The notes under the pieces: generated by a model | What the model was told of the DNA's origin: nothing | What the model saw: the letters and a program-made list of their open reading frames with translations, nothing else | Databases searched by the model: none | Position numbers and translations under genes: made by a program | In this document: piece by piece, positions 8,021 to 15,444 of the stretch | Numbering within the stretch: the stretch's first letter is position 1 | How the letters are laid out: each line of letters opens with the position of its first letter | Origin: Acidobacteriota bacterium | Lineage (GTDB): Bacteria; Acidobacteriota; Thermoanaerobaculia; Thermoanaerobaculales; Sulfomarinibacteraceae | Direction: 5' to 3' | NCBI GenBank assembly: GCA_015493585.1 | Contig: WGCW01000133.1 | Coordinates: forward strand, 1-36,634 | DNA length: 36,634 bases

Positions 8021-9528
8021 GATCCCAACTCCTTGAACCGTTCGCGGACCCGTTCGGCGACACGGTCGGCAAGCGCCATGACGGTCACGTAGGGATTGAC
8101 CTCCGAACACCGCGGGAAGAGCGATGAATCGGCGATGAAGAGCCACGGAAAACCGTGCACCTGGCCCCACGCATCCGTCACCGATGTTTTCTCATCGGCT
8201 CCCATCCGGCAGCCTCCCATCAGATGCGCACTCGAAATCGAGATCCCTCCTGGACGGACGTTGGCCCGTGGCACGAGCGCCTCCAGGCGATCCTGGTCCT
8301 CCCGTTTGACGAAGAAGGTTTCGGCGGCGGGCACATGAACCCGGCTCGCTCCGGCCGCGAAGAAGATCCGTGCGGCCTCAATCATCGCGCGGTGCAAGCT
8401 GTCGAGCACGGTGTGCGCCAGCCGGTACCGGACGACCGGCTCTCCGTGGTGGCCGATCTCGACACGGTTCGTCTCAAGAGGTTCATCGAGCGCCAGGACG
8501 AGAATCTGCTGCTGGAACTGGAGATGCCGCATCATGGCCTCGTGTTCCTCGCCGAATCCGTTGAGGTTTTTGGCCGTCGTGAACGGGTAGTACATGCAGG
8601 TTTCAAGCAGGAACCGCTGATCATCGCGGAACTGGTCAGAGTAGTAGCTCTTCGGAAAGCCAAAGAAGTTCGTCAGCGGATGATCGTGCTGTGCTGCGAG
8701 GATCAGCGCCGGATGGAGCGTGATCCCACGGCCGAGGGCGGGAAGGTATTCTCCCAGTCCCGAACGGAAGAGCAGCGCCGGGCTATTGATCGCATTACCG
8801 GCTACAACGATGATCCGCGCCTTGACGATGTACTCACCGGGTTCCCACGCCGATGGCTCGCCGAACTTCCTCGATCTCACACGAACGGTGCACATCCGTT
8901 TGGCCACACTCGTCACCGTTGCATTCGTGACAACCTGGACGCCCTGCCGTTCGGCCAGTGGAAGCTGCACGCGGTTCGTCCCCTGCTTTGCACCGTTGGG
9001 GCAGCCGAGGTTGCAAACGCCAGCCCCGTGGCACCCTTTGACATTGATGGGGAACTGCTGCACACGGTACCCGAGCGCCCGGCATCCAGCGACAAAGAGC
9101 CGGTTGTTCTCGTTGATCAACTCGTCCTCGAGCAGGTGCACGTTGTTCTCGGCGAGCGCCTTCTCCGAGCGGCGCCGTACATCATCCCATGCCAATCCGG
9201 GCACGTCCCATTTCTTGAGGACATGCTCGGGAACGACCATCGACGTCCCGGTGTACACCGTCGTCGAGCCCCCGTAGGCACGCGCCCAGGCCAGCGTCAT
9301 GCTCCGGTCATGGGTCAGCATGCCGCCGGAATCGAAGTAGAGACGGCTGGCCATCTCAATCTCCCGGCCGGTCAGCTCTTCATCCTTGAGCTTCGGCCCC
9401 TGCTCGAAGACGACGATCCGTACGCCATCGGCACACAACGGTGCCAGCTCCTTCGCAACCGTTCCGCCTCCGGCGCCGGAACCGACGATGACGATATCCG
9501 CTTGGACCTCACGCATGCAGCGCCTCAT
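8017..9528 (-). CDS. GMC-family FAD-dependent oxidoreductase
   Basis: A 503-residue flavoprotein that oxidises an alcohol. The FAD-binding start is DIVIVGSGAGGGTVAKEL (about 11-28). The conserved C-terminal active site has HLMGGCRMG (H435) and SEVNPYVTVMALADRVA (N478). A cysteine-containing insert, CNLGCPNGAKQG, is typical of the bacterial GMC branch that works with a small partner subunit. Starts at 9528 (MRRCMREV, AGGA upstream) and 9516 (MREVQAD, GAGG upstream) are both plausible; either way it overlaps the upstream subunit gene. It sits between that subunit and the ThDP enzyme, overlapping both, so the three products probably act together. The electron acceptor and alcohol are not deducible. 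Confidence 0.88.
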   Translation of the reverse strand: MRRCMREVQADIVIVGSGAGGGTVAKELAPLCADGVRIVVFEQGPKLKDEELTGREIEMASRLYFDSGGMLTHDRSMTLAWARAYGGSTTVYTGTSMVVPEHVLKKWDVPGLAWDDVRRRSEKALAENNVHLLEDELINENNRLFVAGCRALGYRVQQFPINVKGCHGAGVCNLGCPNGAKQGTNRVQLPLAERQGVQVVTNATVTSVAKRMCTVRVRSRKFGEPSAWEPGEYIVKARIIVVAGNAINSPALLFRSGLGEYLPALGRGITLHPALILAAQHDHPLTNFFGFPKSYYSDQFRDDQRFLLETCMYYPFTTAKNLNGFGEEHEAMMRHLQFQQQILVLALDEPLETNRVEIGHHGEPVVRYRLAHTVLDSLHRAMIEAARIFFAAGASRVHVPAAETFFVKREDQDRLEALVPRANVRPGGISISSAHLMGGCRMGADEKTSVTDAWGQVHGFPWLFIADSSLFPRCSEVNPYVTVMALADRVAERVRERFKELGS

Positions 9529-9949
9529 TGCCGTCCTGGCGGGGTTCGTATCCGAAGAGCGGCCAGAGCTCCGGTTGGCCGTAGTACCCCATGAACACGA
9601 TCGTCTTGAGCGCCCAGAAACCCTGTCTGAGCAATCGAAGCCGTGTTCGTTGGAGCCAGCGGAGGAAACGGTCCTGGCGCCTGGCCCCGATGCGATCGAA
9701 CGATGCCCCCCATCGCAGGACGGGCAGCCAGCGAATCAGGCCGAGGAATGCGCCCAGTTGACGCCGGACGGGCGCCGGCCGGTCACCCAAGGCGGCGTCA
9801 ATGATCCCGAAAAACCGTGAGACACCCTCCGCTTCCATCCCGGCAATGGCTGGGACGATCCGCCCGGCCACCACGAGGAGGAAGCGTGCGCGTTCCTGGG
9901 AGAGGTACCTCACGCCCGTTATTTCACCAAAGATGAGACCTGGATGCAA
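9509..9949 (-). CDS. Gluconate 2-dehydrogenase subunit 3-like partner of the GMC enzyme
   Basis: A small helical protein (up to 146 residues) that fits the subunit-3 family that accompanies membrane or periplasmic GMC dehydrogenases. Evidence is the helix-rich RYLSQERARFLLVVAGRIV start, a C-terminal FWALKTIVFMGYYGQPELW segment characteristic of this family, and direct overlap with the GMC gene. No twin-arginine signal is visible, unlike classical members. The start is uncertain: the longest frame begins with TTG at 9949, while GTG at 9913 (MRYLSQERARF) looks better as protein. It is the first gene of the three-gene cassette and is divergent from the thiolase. Confidence 0.68.
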   Translation of the reverse strand: MHPGLIFGEITGVRYLSQERARFLLVVAGRIVPAIAGMEAEGVSRFFGIIDAALGDRPAPVRRQLGAFLGLIRWLPVLRWGASFDRIGARRQDRFLRWLQRTRLRLLRQGFWALKTIVFMGYYGQPELWPLFGYEPRQDGNEALHA

Positions 9950-9964
9950 CCACGTCTCTGCGCG

Positions 9965-9970
9965 TACAAT
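9965..9970 (+). promoter_or_regulatory. Probable -10 box of the thiolase gene
   Basis: TACAAT lies 44 bases before the GTG at 10015, in the short divergent region shared with the GMC cassette. A recognisable -35 is missing, so confidence is limited. Confidence 0.35.
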
Positions 9971-10014
9971 GTGACGGCGCCTCGTTGGCGTAACATCTGC
10001 CCTGGGAGGACATC

Positions 10015-11211
10015 GTGAGCCAGTCCGACATCGTCATCGTTTCTGCCGTCAGAACGCCGATCGGTTCGATCGGAGGAGGGCTCTCCCCTCTTCAGGCCGA
10101 GGATCTTGCCACGGTCGCCATCCGCGGAGCGCTCGACCAAGGTGGCATCGATCCGGCGCTCGTCGAGTACACCTGTATGGGATGGGTGATGCAGGATCCC
10201 CGCTCGCCGAACGTCGCGCGCAACGCCGCGTTGCGGGCCGGCATTCCGTTTACATCGCCGGCGACGACGTTTCACGAGAACTGCGCGTCGGGCGGGGCGG
10301 CGATTCACAGCATCGCGCGACGCCTCATGCTCGGAGAGATCCGGTTGGGCGTCGGTGGAGGCGTCGAATCGATGAGTAACGTCGCACGCTACCTGTTCAC
10401 CGGCAGAATCAAGCGGCAGCTCTACGGAGACATGAAGCTCGTCGATGGGCTCTTTGGCGCGCTCACCGACACGCACGTTGGAAAAGGTGAGCTCATGGGC
10501 CTGCTCACCGAACGGATCGTCCAAAGGTACAGCTTGACCCGGGAAGAGCAGGACGAGATTGCGTACCGGAGCCACCACAACGCGCTTGCCGCGTGGGAGG
10601 GTGGATTCTTCGACGGCTATGTCATCCCCGTGGAAGTCCCAGGCAGGGGTGGAAAGAGCACCGTTGTGTCCCGCGACGAAGGGCCCCGGCCGGTCACGAT
10701 GGAGGAGCTCGCAGCGGCGCCCGCATACTTCAAGCCCGATGGGGGCACAATCACGACGCTCAACGCCTCCAGTGTCAATGACGCCGCCGCCGCGGTGGTG
10801 CTGACCACACGGCAGTACGCCACGGAGCTTGGGCTCACGCCGCTCGCCGAGCTCCGGACCTTCTTGGACGTTGGCGTCGAACGGGAGTACATGGGCGAGG
10901 GGGCCTTCAAGGTCATCCCTCCGCTCCTGGAGCGTGCAGGGATTGAGCTCACCACAATCGATCTCTTCGAGCTCAATGAGGCGTTTGCGGCTGTCCTCGC
11001 AGCGGCATTTCGCTTCCTGCCCGCCCTCCAGCCCGAGAAGGTCAACCTCTGGGGCAGCGGGATCGCGCTCGGACACCCGGTCGGATGCACCGGCGCGCGT
11101 CAGGTCGCCGACATGGTTCATCAGCTCCACCGGCGCAACGGCGAGATCGGTGTGACGACCCGCTGCGTCGGCGGCGGCATCGGGAGCGGCGAGGTGATCG
11201 TCAGTCTGTGA
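10015..11211 (+). CDS. Thiolase (acetyl-CoA acetyltransferase family)
   Basis: A 398-residue thiolase that condenses or cleaves acyl-CoA thioesters. Catalytic residues are all present: nucleophile C90 in ENCASGGAA, H354 in GHPVGCTGAR and C384 in CVGGGIGSG. The NEAFA motif (LFELNEAFAAV) is also present. The GTG start at 10015 has GGGAGGA upstream. The gene stands alone, divergent from the GMC cassette and 230 bases ahead of the radical SAM gene. Motifs do not distinguish biosynthetic from degradative (FadA-like) use. The Cys motif NCASG departs from the common VCGSG of PhaA-type enzymes, which leans towards a broader-specificity acyl-CoA thiolase. Confidence 0.9.
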   Translation: MSQSDIVIVSAVRTPIGSIGGGLSPLQAEDLATVAIRGALDQGGIDPALVEYTCMGWVMQDPRSPNVARNAALRAGIPFTSPATTFHENCASGGAAIHSIARRLMLGEIRLGVGGGVESMSNVARYLFTGRIKRQLYGDMKLVDGLFGALTDTHVGKGELMGLLTERIVQRYSLTREEQDEIAYRSHHNALAAWEGGFFDGYVIPVEVPGRGGKSTVVSRDEGPRPVTMEELAAAPAYFKPDGGTITTLNASSVNDAAAAVVLTTRQYATELGLTPLAELRTFLDVGVEREYMGEGAFKVIPPLLERAGIELTTIDLFELNEAFAAVLAAAFRFLPALQPEKVNLWGSGIALGHPVGCTGARQVADMVHQLHRRNGEIGVTTRCVGGGIGSGEVIVSL

Positions 11212-11301
11212 TGAAGGCCTCGAACGGGCCTGTGAGCGGGCGGTAGATCGAAGCCCGGATGACGTTGATCGCGTAACCGCATCTGCTGTTCGAACAGGGG
11301 C

Positions 11302-11330
11302 TTGCCATCTCCCAAACCATCGCCTACGTT
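11302..11330 (+). promoter_or_regulatory. Possible promoter of the radical SAM gene
   Basis: TTGCCA (11302-11307) is followed after 17 bases by TACGTT (11325-11330). Transcription would start near 11337 and give a leader of about 105 nt that opens with the stem-loop at 11343-11363. Confidence 0.4.
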
Positions 11331-11342
11331 GTAAGGAGAGGT

Positions 11343-11363
11343 GCTTCGCAACGGCTGCGAAGC
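11343..11363 (+). promoter_or_regulatory. Stem-loop in the leader of the radical SAM gene
   Basis: GCTTCGCA and TGCGAAGC form a perfect 8-bp stem around a five-base loop. No T-run follows, so it is not a classic terminator. It may protect the 5' end of the message or act as a regulatory leader structure. Confidence 0.4.
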
Positions 11364-11441
11364 GATGTTCTTTGAAGGCCCCGCCGATCCGCCGCGTGAC
11401 GAACCGGAACGGGAATGTCCAAACCCCGAGGGAGGCGTATC

Positions 11442-12953
11442 ATGCTTGATTCTCTCCGCATCGACGCTGTTTGGAAGTCCCTTTCCACCGGACTTCTCGA
11501 CACGTCCCTCAAACAGGAATTCGTTCGAAAATGGGCACTGAAGAAGGGCGAGGAGCTACTCTACCAGCGCTATGTCGTCGATAACCCCGACAACAGACCG
11601 CGCCGGGTTGAGGAGCTGAGGGTTCAGGTGCTCACCAACCTCTTTCATACGGTGGACCGTGCCTTGAGCGAGGGACGGATCTCGCCGCAGGTACGGCGCG
11701 CCTTGATCCGCAATTTCGTCGGCAACGTCATCATCGGGGAGCATGACCGCCAGGCACCGTTCGTCGAGAAGTACGGCTTCAGCCCACCCAGCTTCGTGAC
11801 GGTCAGCCCCACCAAGCACTGCAACCTCCATTGTGTTGGATGCTACGCATCGAGCACAGCCGCCAACACCGAGAAGCTCGACTACGAGGTCTTCAAGTGG
11901 ATCCTGGACGAGAAACGGCGCGATTGGGGCTCGTTCTTCACGGTGATCTCCGGTGGTGAACCGTTCATGTACAAGACCGATGATGGCCACGACATCTTCG
12001 ACATCTTCCGTGAATTTAACGACAACTACTTCATGGTGTACACCAACGGCACCCTGATCACGCCGGAAGTCGCCCAGCGTTTGGCCTGGCTGGGAAACGT
12101 CACACCGGCGATCTCAGTCGAAGGCTTCGAGAAAGAAACCGATGAGCGCCGTGGCAAGGGTGTCCACAAGAGGATCCTCCAGGCGTTCGCCAACCTGAGG
12201 GAGGCCGGGGTTCCGTTCGGCATCTCTGCAACGGCGACCCGCTTCAACATGGACATCCTGACCAGCGACGAGTTTGTCGACTTCTACTTCAATGAGCAGG
12301 GCGCCGTGTACGGGTGGATGTTCCAGTACATGCCGATCGGCCGCAGCTTCACCCTCGACCTGGTGGTCACTCCGGAGCAGCGGCTGCGCATGTACGAACG
12401 TGAGGAGCACATCATCTTCGACAAGAAAATCTTCCTGGTCGACTTCTGGAACGGCGGCCCAATCTCCAACGGATGTATTTCCGCCGGACGGCCCGGCGGC
12501 TACTTCTACATTGACTGGAACGGACACGCTGCACCCTGCGTCTTCTTCCCGTATCAGGTCGCCGATGTCAACGAGATCTATCGCCGTGGCGGTCACCTCT
12601 CCGAGGTGCTGATGCACCCGCTGATGGTTCGGATCCGGGAGTGGCAAAACGCCTACGGGTACACACGGAAGCCGGACAAGGTCCAAAACCTGATCGTTCC
12701 TTGCCCGATCCGCGATCACTACGCATTTGCGTACAACGCCATCCGGAAGACGGGTGCGCAGCCGATGGATGAGCCAGCAGCCGCTGCACTGGACGACAAA
12801 CAATACCGGGAGGGCCTGATCGACTACGGTCATCAGGTCGCCAAACTGACGAATCCGGTATGGGATCGGGAGTTCATCGAGCCGGAACGCAGGGAGAAAC
12901 GCGGAGAGCAGGCGCCTCCCTCGCAGGAACAGCGACTGGCCAAGGGGGCGTGA
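11442..12953 (+). CDS. Radical SAM protein with C-terminal cysteine region
   Basis: Encodes 503 residues. The radical SAM core begins after a 115-residue helical N-terminal region. The cluster motif CNLHCVGC supplies C127, C131 and C134, followed by Y135. ISGGEP and later strands (YTNGTL, ISVEGFEKETDERRG) complete the TIM barrel, so S-adenosylmethionine is cleaved to a 5'-deoxyadenosyl radical. The C-terminal region has separate cysteines in NGCISAG, APCVFF and VPCPIRD, suggesting a SPASM/twitch-like auxiliary Fe-S site. The ATG at 11442 has GAGGGAGG at ideal distance; a longer frame from 11415 has none. No peptide precursor or obvious partner is adjacent, so the substrate is unknown. Confidence 0.85.
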   Translation: MLDSLRIDAVWKSLSTGLLDTSLKQEFVRKWALKKGEELLYQRYVVDNPDNRPRRVEELRVQVLTNLFHTVDRALSEGRISPQVRRALIRNFVGNVIIGEHDRQAPFVEKYGFSPPSFVTVSPTKHCNLHCVGCYASSTAANTEKLDYEVFKWILDEKRRDWGSFFTVISGGEPFMYKTDDGHDIFDIFREFNDNYFMVYTNGTLITPEVAQRLAWLGNVTPAISVEGFEKETDERRGKGVHKRILQAFANLREAGVPFGISATATRFNMDILTSDEFVDFYFNEQGAVYGWMFQYMPIGRSFTLDLVVTPEQRLRMYEREEHIIFDKKIFLVDFWNGGPISNGCISAGRPGGYFYIDWNGHAAPCVFFPYQVADVNEIYRRGGHLSEVLMHPLMVRIREWQNAYGYTRKPDKVQNLIVPCPIRDHYAFAYNAIRKTGAQPMDEPAAAALDDKQYREGLIDYGHQVAKLTNPVWDREFIEPERREKRGEQAPPSQEQRLAKGA

Positions 12954-13055
12954 CCCGTTTGATTGAATCGTGATTGGCTCGATCTCGCAACGGTCGCCGG
13001 TGCATCTCACGGGCGAAAACGGTTGGACTGTGTTCTCTGACGGTCAGGCCCTCGT

Positions 13056-13595
13056 TCAGAGTGGAGGAAACTGCGCCAGGATCCGGTGGACAGCGTCCCG
13101 GATTTGCTCGTGACGGAGGAGAAGACGCGGACTTTGCCCGCTGGCCGTTCCGGTCCAGACGGGATCATCGTGGCCGGGCAGACCGAGTGAGATCATCATG
13201 AATCCCGTGCGTACGTAGGCTCCGCCGTAGGGCTGAGGGTTCATCGAACCTGGCGCCTGTGTCACCGGCGTTCCCCGGTTCGCCGAGGTCATGGCAACTT
13301 CGAACGAAACCCAAAAATCAGGTGTCCCGTTGACGGCCATCCGGTAGCCACGGCCCTCGAGCTCATCCGTGATCGCACGGCGGACCCGGTCAACGAGAGG
13401 CCGGTACGTATCAGCCGATGCCTTCACGAGCCCGCCATCCGACCCGGGCTTCCACGCAAAGACCTTGAATGAGGGAAAATCAACACCCTGCGCCGCCCAG
13501 CTCTTGATCTGAAGCTGCCGTACTCCCCGGGACGACGTACACGCCATCCCCAAGCCGAGCGCCACGACCAGCACCAACCCACGCTTCATGATCAT
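13056..13595 (-). CDS. DUF4136-like lipoprotein
   Basis: A 179-residue predicted lipoprotein. The signal peptide ends in a lipobox with C19 (LGLGMAC), so the protein should be lipid-anchored at the membrane surface. The mature part has FKVFAWKPG, a long helix DRVRRAITDELEGRGYRM, then a beta-rich half ending in RDAVHRILAQFPPL. This order is typical of the DUF4136 family found in many Gram-negative bacteria; its function is unknown. The ATG at 13595 (MIMKRG) has GGAGGT upstream; longer in-frame starts lack one. A TACAAT box at 13634-13629 overlaps the last codons of radC and could be a private promoter. Confidence 0.8.
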   Translation of the reverse strand: MIMKRGLVLVVALGLGMACTSSRGVRQLQIKSWAAQGVDFPSFKVFAWKPGSDGGLVKASADTYRPLVDRVRRAITDELEGRGYRMAVNGTPDFWVSFEVAMTSANRGTPVTQAPGSMNPQPYGGAYVRTGFMMISLGLPGHDDPVWTGTASGQSPRLLLRHEQIRDAVHRILAQFPPL

Positions 13596-13626
13596 CTTGA
13601 CCTCCCGTCCCGATGAACCCCTGCCT

Positions 13627-14328
13627 TCATTGTACAACGGGTGCGAACAGGCCAGGATGCACCGTTCTCAACGAGAGCCATCGCGTGCCTGCCACGATCA
13701 GGTGATCGAGCACATCGGCCCCGATGAGGGCTCCACCAGAGACAAGCCGCTTGGTCAGCTCGAGGTCATCGCGACTCGGATCAAGGGTTCCAGAAGGATG
13801 GTTGTGGTAGAGCACCAGCCCGGACGCCCCATCGAGGACTGCGATCCGGAAGAGCTCACCGCTGTCGACGGGAGCTGTCCGCCGTGTCCCGTTCGAAAGG
13901 TCATGAACCCGGATCAACCCGCGTCTCCCATCGAGTGAGAGGAATCCAAAGACCTCGCGCCGGTGGTGCGCCAGATGCTGCACGAGGAAGGCTCCGACCG
14001 CTTCGGGCCTGTCCAGCCGGTCTCGCCGGCTCAGCTCGGCGGTGGCGAGACGATGGGCGAGCTCGAGCGCCGCGGCCAGCGTCGCCGCCTTGGCCGGTCC
14101 GAGCCCTGGCCGTACCGCAAGGCTTTGGGCGCCGGCCCGCGCCAGTCCGGCCAATCCCCCCTCCATTTGCAGGAGCTCCTGTGCCAGATCGATCGCACTG
14201 TGTCCTCGACGGCCGGTCCTCAGAAGGACGGCCAGAAGCTCGGCATCGGTCAGAACTCGCGGACCGTGCGCCAACAGCCGCTCCCGCGGCCGCTGCGACG
14301 GCTCGATATCGCAGATACGCATGTTCAT
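13627..14328 (-). CDS. radC: RadC/JAB-domain protein (UPF0758)
   Basis: A 233-residue protein with a helix-hairpin-helix (RPGLGPAKAA, 73-82) followed by an MPN/JAB metal-binding domain. The JAMM signature is HNHPSG (H175, H177), then PSRDD (D187/D188), with upstream E158. The family was once thought to be a DNA repair factor but its biochemical role is unsettled; some members sit in mobile elements. Length is normal for the family. The N-terminal MRICDIEPSQRPRERLL is the usual family start. It is followed by the DUF4136 gene, with the lipoprotein leader overlapping its end. A TACGAT at 14369-14364 may be the -10 box. Confidence 0.92.
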   Translation of the reverse strand: MNMRICDIEPSQRPRERLLAHGPRVLTDAELLAVLLRTGRRGHSAIDLAQELLQMEGGLAGLARAGAQSLAVRPGLGPAKAATLAAALELAHRLATAELSRRDRLDRPEAVGAFLVQHLAHHRREVFGFLSLDGRRGLIRVHDLSNGTRRTAPVDSGELFRIAVLDGASGLVLYHNHPSGTLDPSRDDLELTKRLVSGGALIGADVLDHLIVAGTRWLSLRTVHPGLFAPVVQ

Positions 14329-14675
14329 TGGCTACGCTCCCCGCAGCCGTGGATGGTAGGTCCATCGTACCACACACCGGTACGCCCTCGTGTCCGGGCG
14401 CACGACGAGGTTGTTGCGCTGTGCCCCGTCAGCCGCAGGCGGCTTTGGAGCGCGGACTTCAGTCCGCATCTTTGTGTACCAGAACGCGTTGAGCGTACGA
14501 TGCGGACTGAAGTCCGCGCTCCCTCGGGCGCTCTCCCCGCGACTGGTTGCCTTGGCGTTGGGGTGAGCGTGCTTCGATCGTGGTCGTATCCACCGGAATC
14601 ACACGGGTTCCGCACAGCGCAACAACCCCACGACGCACGGCAAAGCTCGCGCGGAGCTCCGCATGTGGGAAGAGC
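14329..14675. other. Gene-free stretch holding mobile repeat copy B
   Basis: No gene is convincing in these 347 bases. They contain the likely radC promoter region, the 221-bp repeat copy B (14408-14628) with its flanking direct repeats, and a 12-base perfect palindrome GCGGAGCTCCGC at 14651-14662 just past the end of the HAD phosphatase gene. Confidence 0.7.
14401..14635 (-). repeat. 221-bp MITE-like repeat, copy B, with 7-bp flanking direct repeats
   Basis: The element proper is 14408-14628 and is the reverse complement of copy A. It has the same 16-base terminal inverted repeats (GGTTGTTGCGCTGTGC) and identical length. CACGACG flanks it directly on both sides (14401-14407 and 14629-14635), as expected for a target-site duplication. 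The internal 24-base arms (14447-14470 and 14499-14522) are perfectly complementary here, and a second perfect hairpin AGCCGC-AG-GCGGCT sits at 14431-14444. Intact symmetry plus flanking repeats suggest a more recent insertion than copy A. No transposase is nearby. Confidence 0.8.
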
Positions 14676-15443
14676 TCAGATGCCGAGCCACTCCGGGAGA
14701 GCGGCGATCGAGTCAAGAACAGCCTCAGGCGCGTGATCGAGGTGCTGGAGGTCCTCTTCGCAGAACGAGCCGGTTCGCACGGCCACCGCCTGACAGCCCG
14801 CTCCGTGTCCCCCTCTCACGTCATTCTCAACGCTGTCTCCAACCACGACGATCCGTTCGGGAGGCACATCGAGGTGGGCGATGGCGGTCTGGAAAAACGG
14901 GCGCGCCGGTTTTCCCATCAAAACGGCCTGAGCGCCGGTCGCATACTCAAGCGCTGCAACGAACGGGCCAGCATCGAGTTTGAGCCCGGTCCCGTCGTCC
15001 CAAAACCGGTTCTTCTGAATCGCAACGAGCCCGGCACCGGCCCGCACCGCGAGAAACGCAGCGTTGAGCCGCTCGAACGTCCACTCGCTCCCAAGATCCC
15101 CGAGAACAACCGCCTCGGGCTCCACCTCGTCCATTTCGAAGCCGTCGAACTCCTCGAAGCTCGCCTTGGGAAGGAGCAGGGAAACCCTCCGGATGCCGCG
15201 CGAACGCAGCCAGCGCGCACTCGCCAACGGCGCTGACCAGATCCCAGAGGACTCGACGCGAATGCCAGTTGCGGTGAGCCTCTCCGCCAGCGCGCGCCTC
15301 GGGGAGCGCGTCGTGTTCGTTGCGAACACAAAGGGGATACCGGCCCGTCTGAGCGCCTCGATCGCCTCAGGAGCACCGGGGACCGGGCCGGACGGCGTCA
15401 TGATCGTGCCATCGAGATCGATGATGCAGGCCTGAGCACGCAT
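14676..15443 (-). CDS. HAD-IIA phosphatase (NagD/HDHD2-like)
   Basis: A 255-residue HAD hydrolase. Motif I is CIIDLDGTIM (D9, D11); ATNTTRSPR follows as motif II; a type-IIA cap lies between; motif IV is GDSVENDVRGG (202-212). Substrates in this branch include nucleotide monophosphates, sugar phosphates and phosphoglycolate-type damage products, so the substrate is open. The ATG at 15443 comes one base after the RNase D stop; an in-frame ATG at 15455 overlapping that gene is the alternative. It is the last gene of the long minus-strand run. Confidence 0.85.
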   Translation of the reverse strand: MRAQACIIDLDGTIMTPSGPVPGAPEAIEALRRAGIPFVFATNTTRSPRRALAERLTATGIRVESSGIWSAPLASARWLRSRGIRRVSLLLPKASFEEFDGFEMDEVEPEAVVLGDLGSEWTFERLNAAFLAVRAGAGLVAIQKNRFWDDGTGLKLDAGPFVAALEYATGAQAVLMGKPARPFFQTAIAHLDVPPERIVVVGDSVENDVRGGHGAGCQAVAVRTGSFCEEDLQHLDHAPEAVLDSIAALPEWLGI

Positions 15444-15444
15444 T

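Noticed and set aside
6599-9594. Long plus-strand frames (6599-8092 and 8155-9594) opposite the ThDP and GMC genes
   Set aside because: Mirror images of conserved enzymes whose motifs lie on the minus strand; composition is typical of GC-driven shadows.
11343-11363. Rho-independent terminator for the thiolase gene
   Set aside because: A good stem but no following T-run, and it lies about 130 bases past the stop and downstream of a better promoter match.
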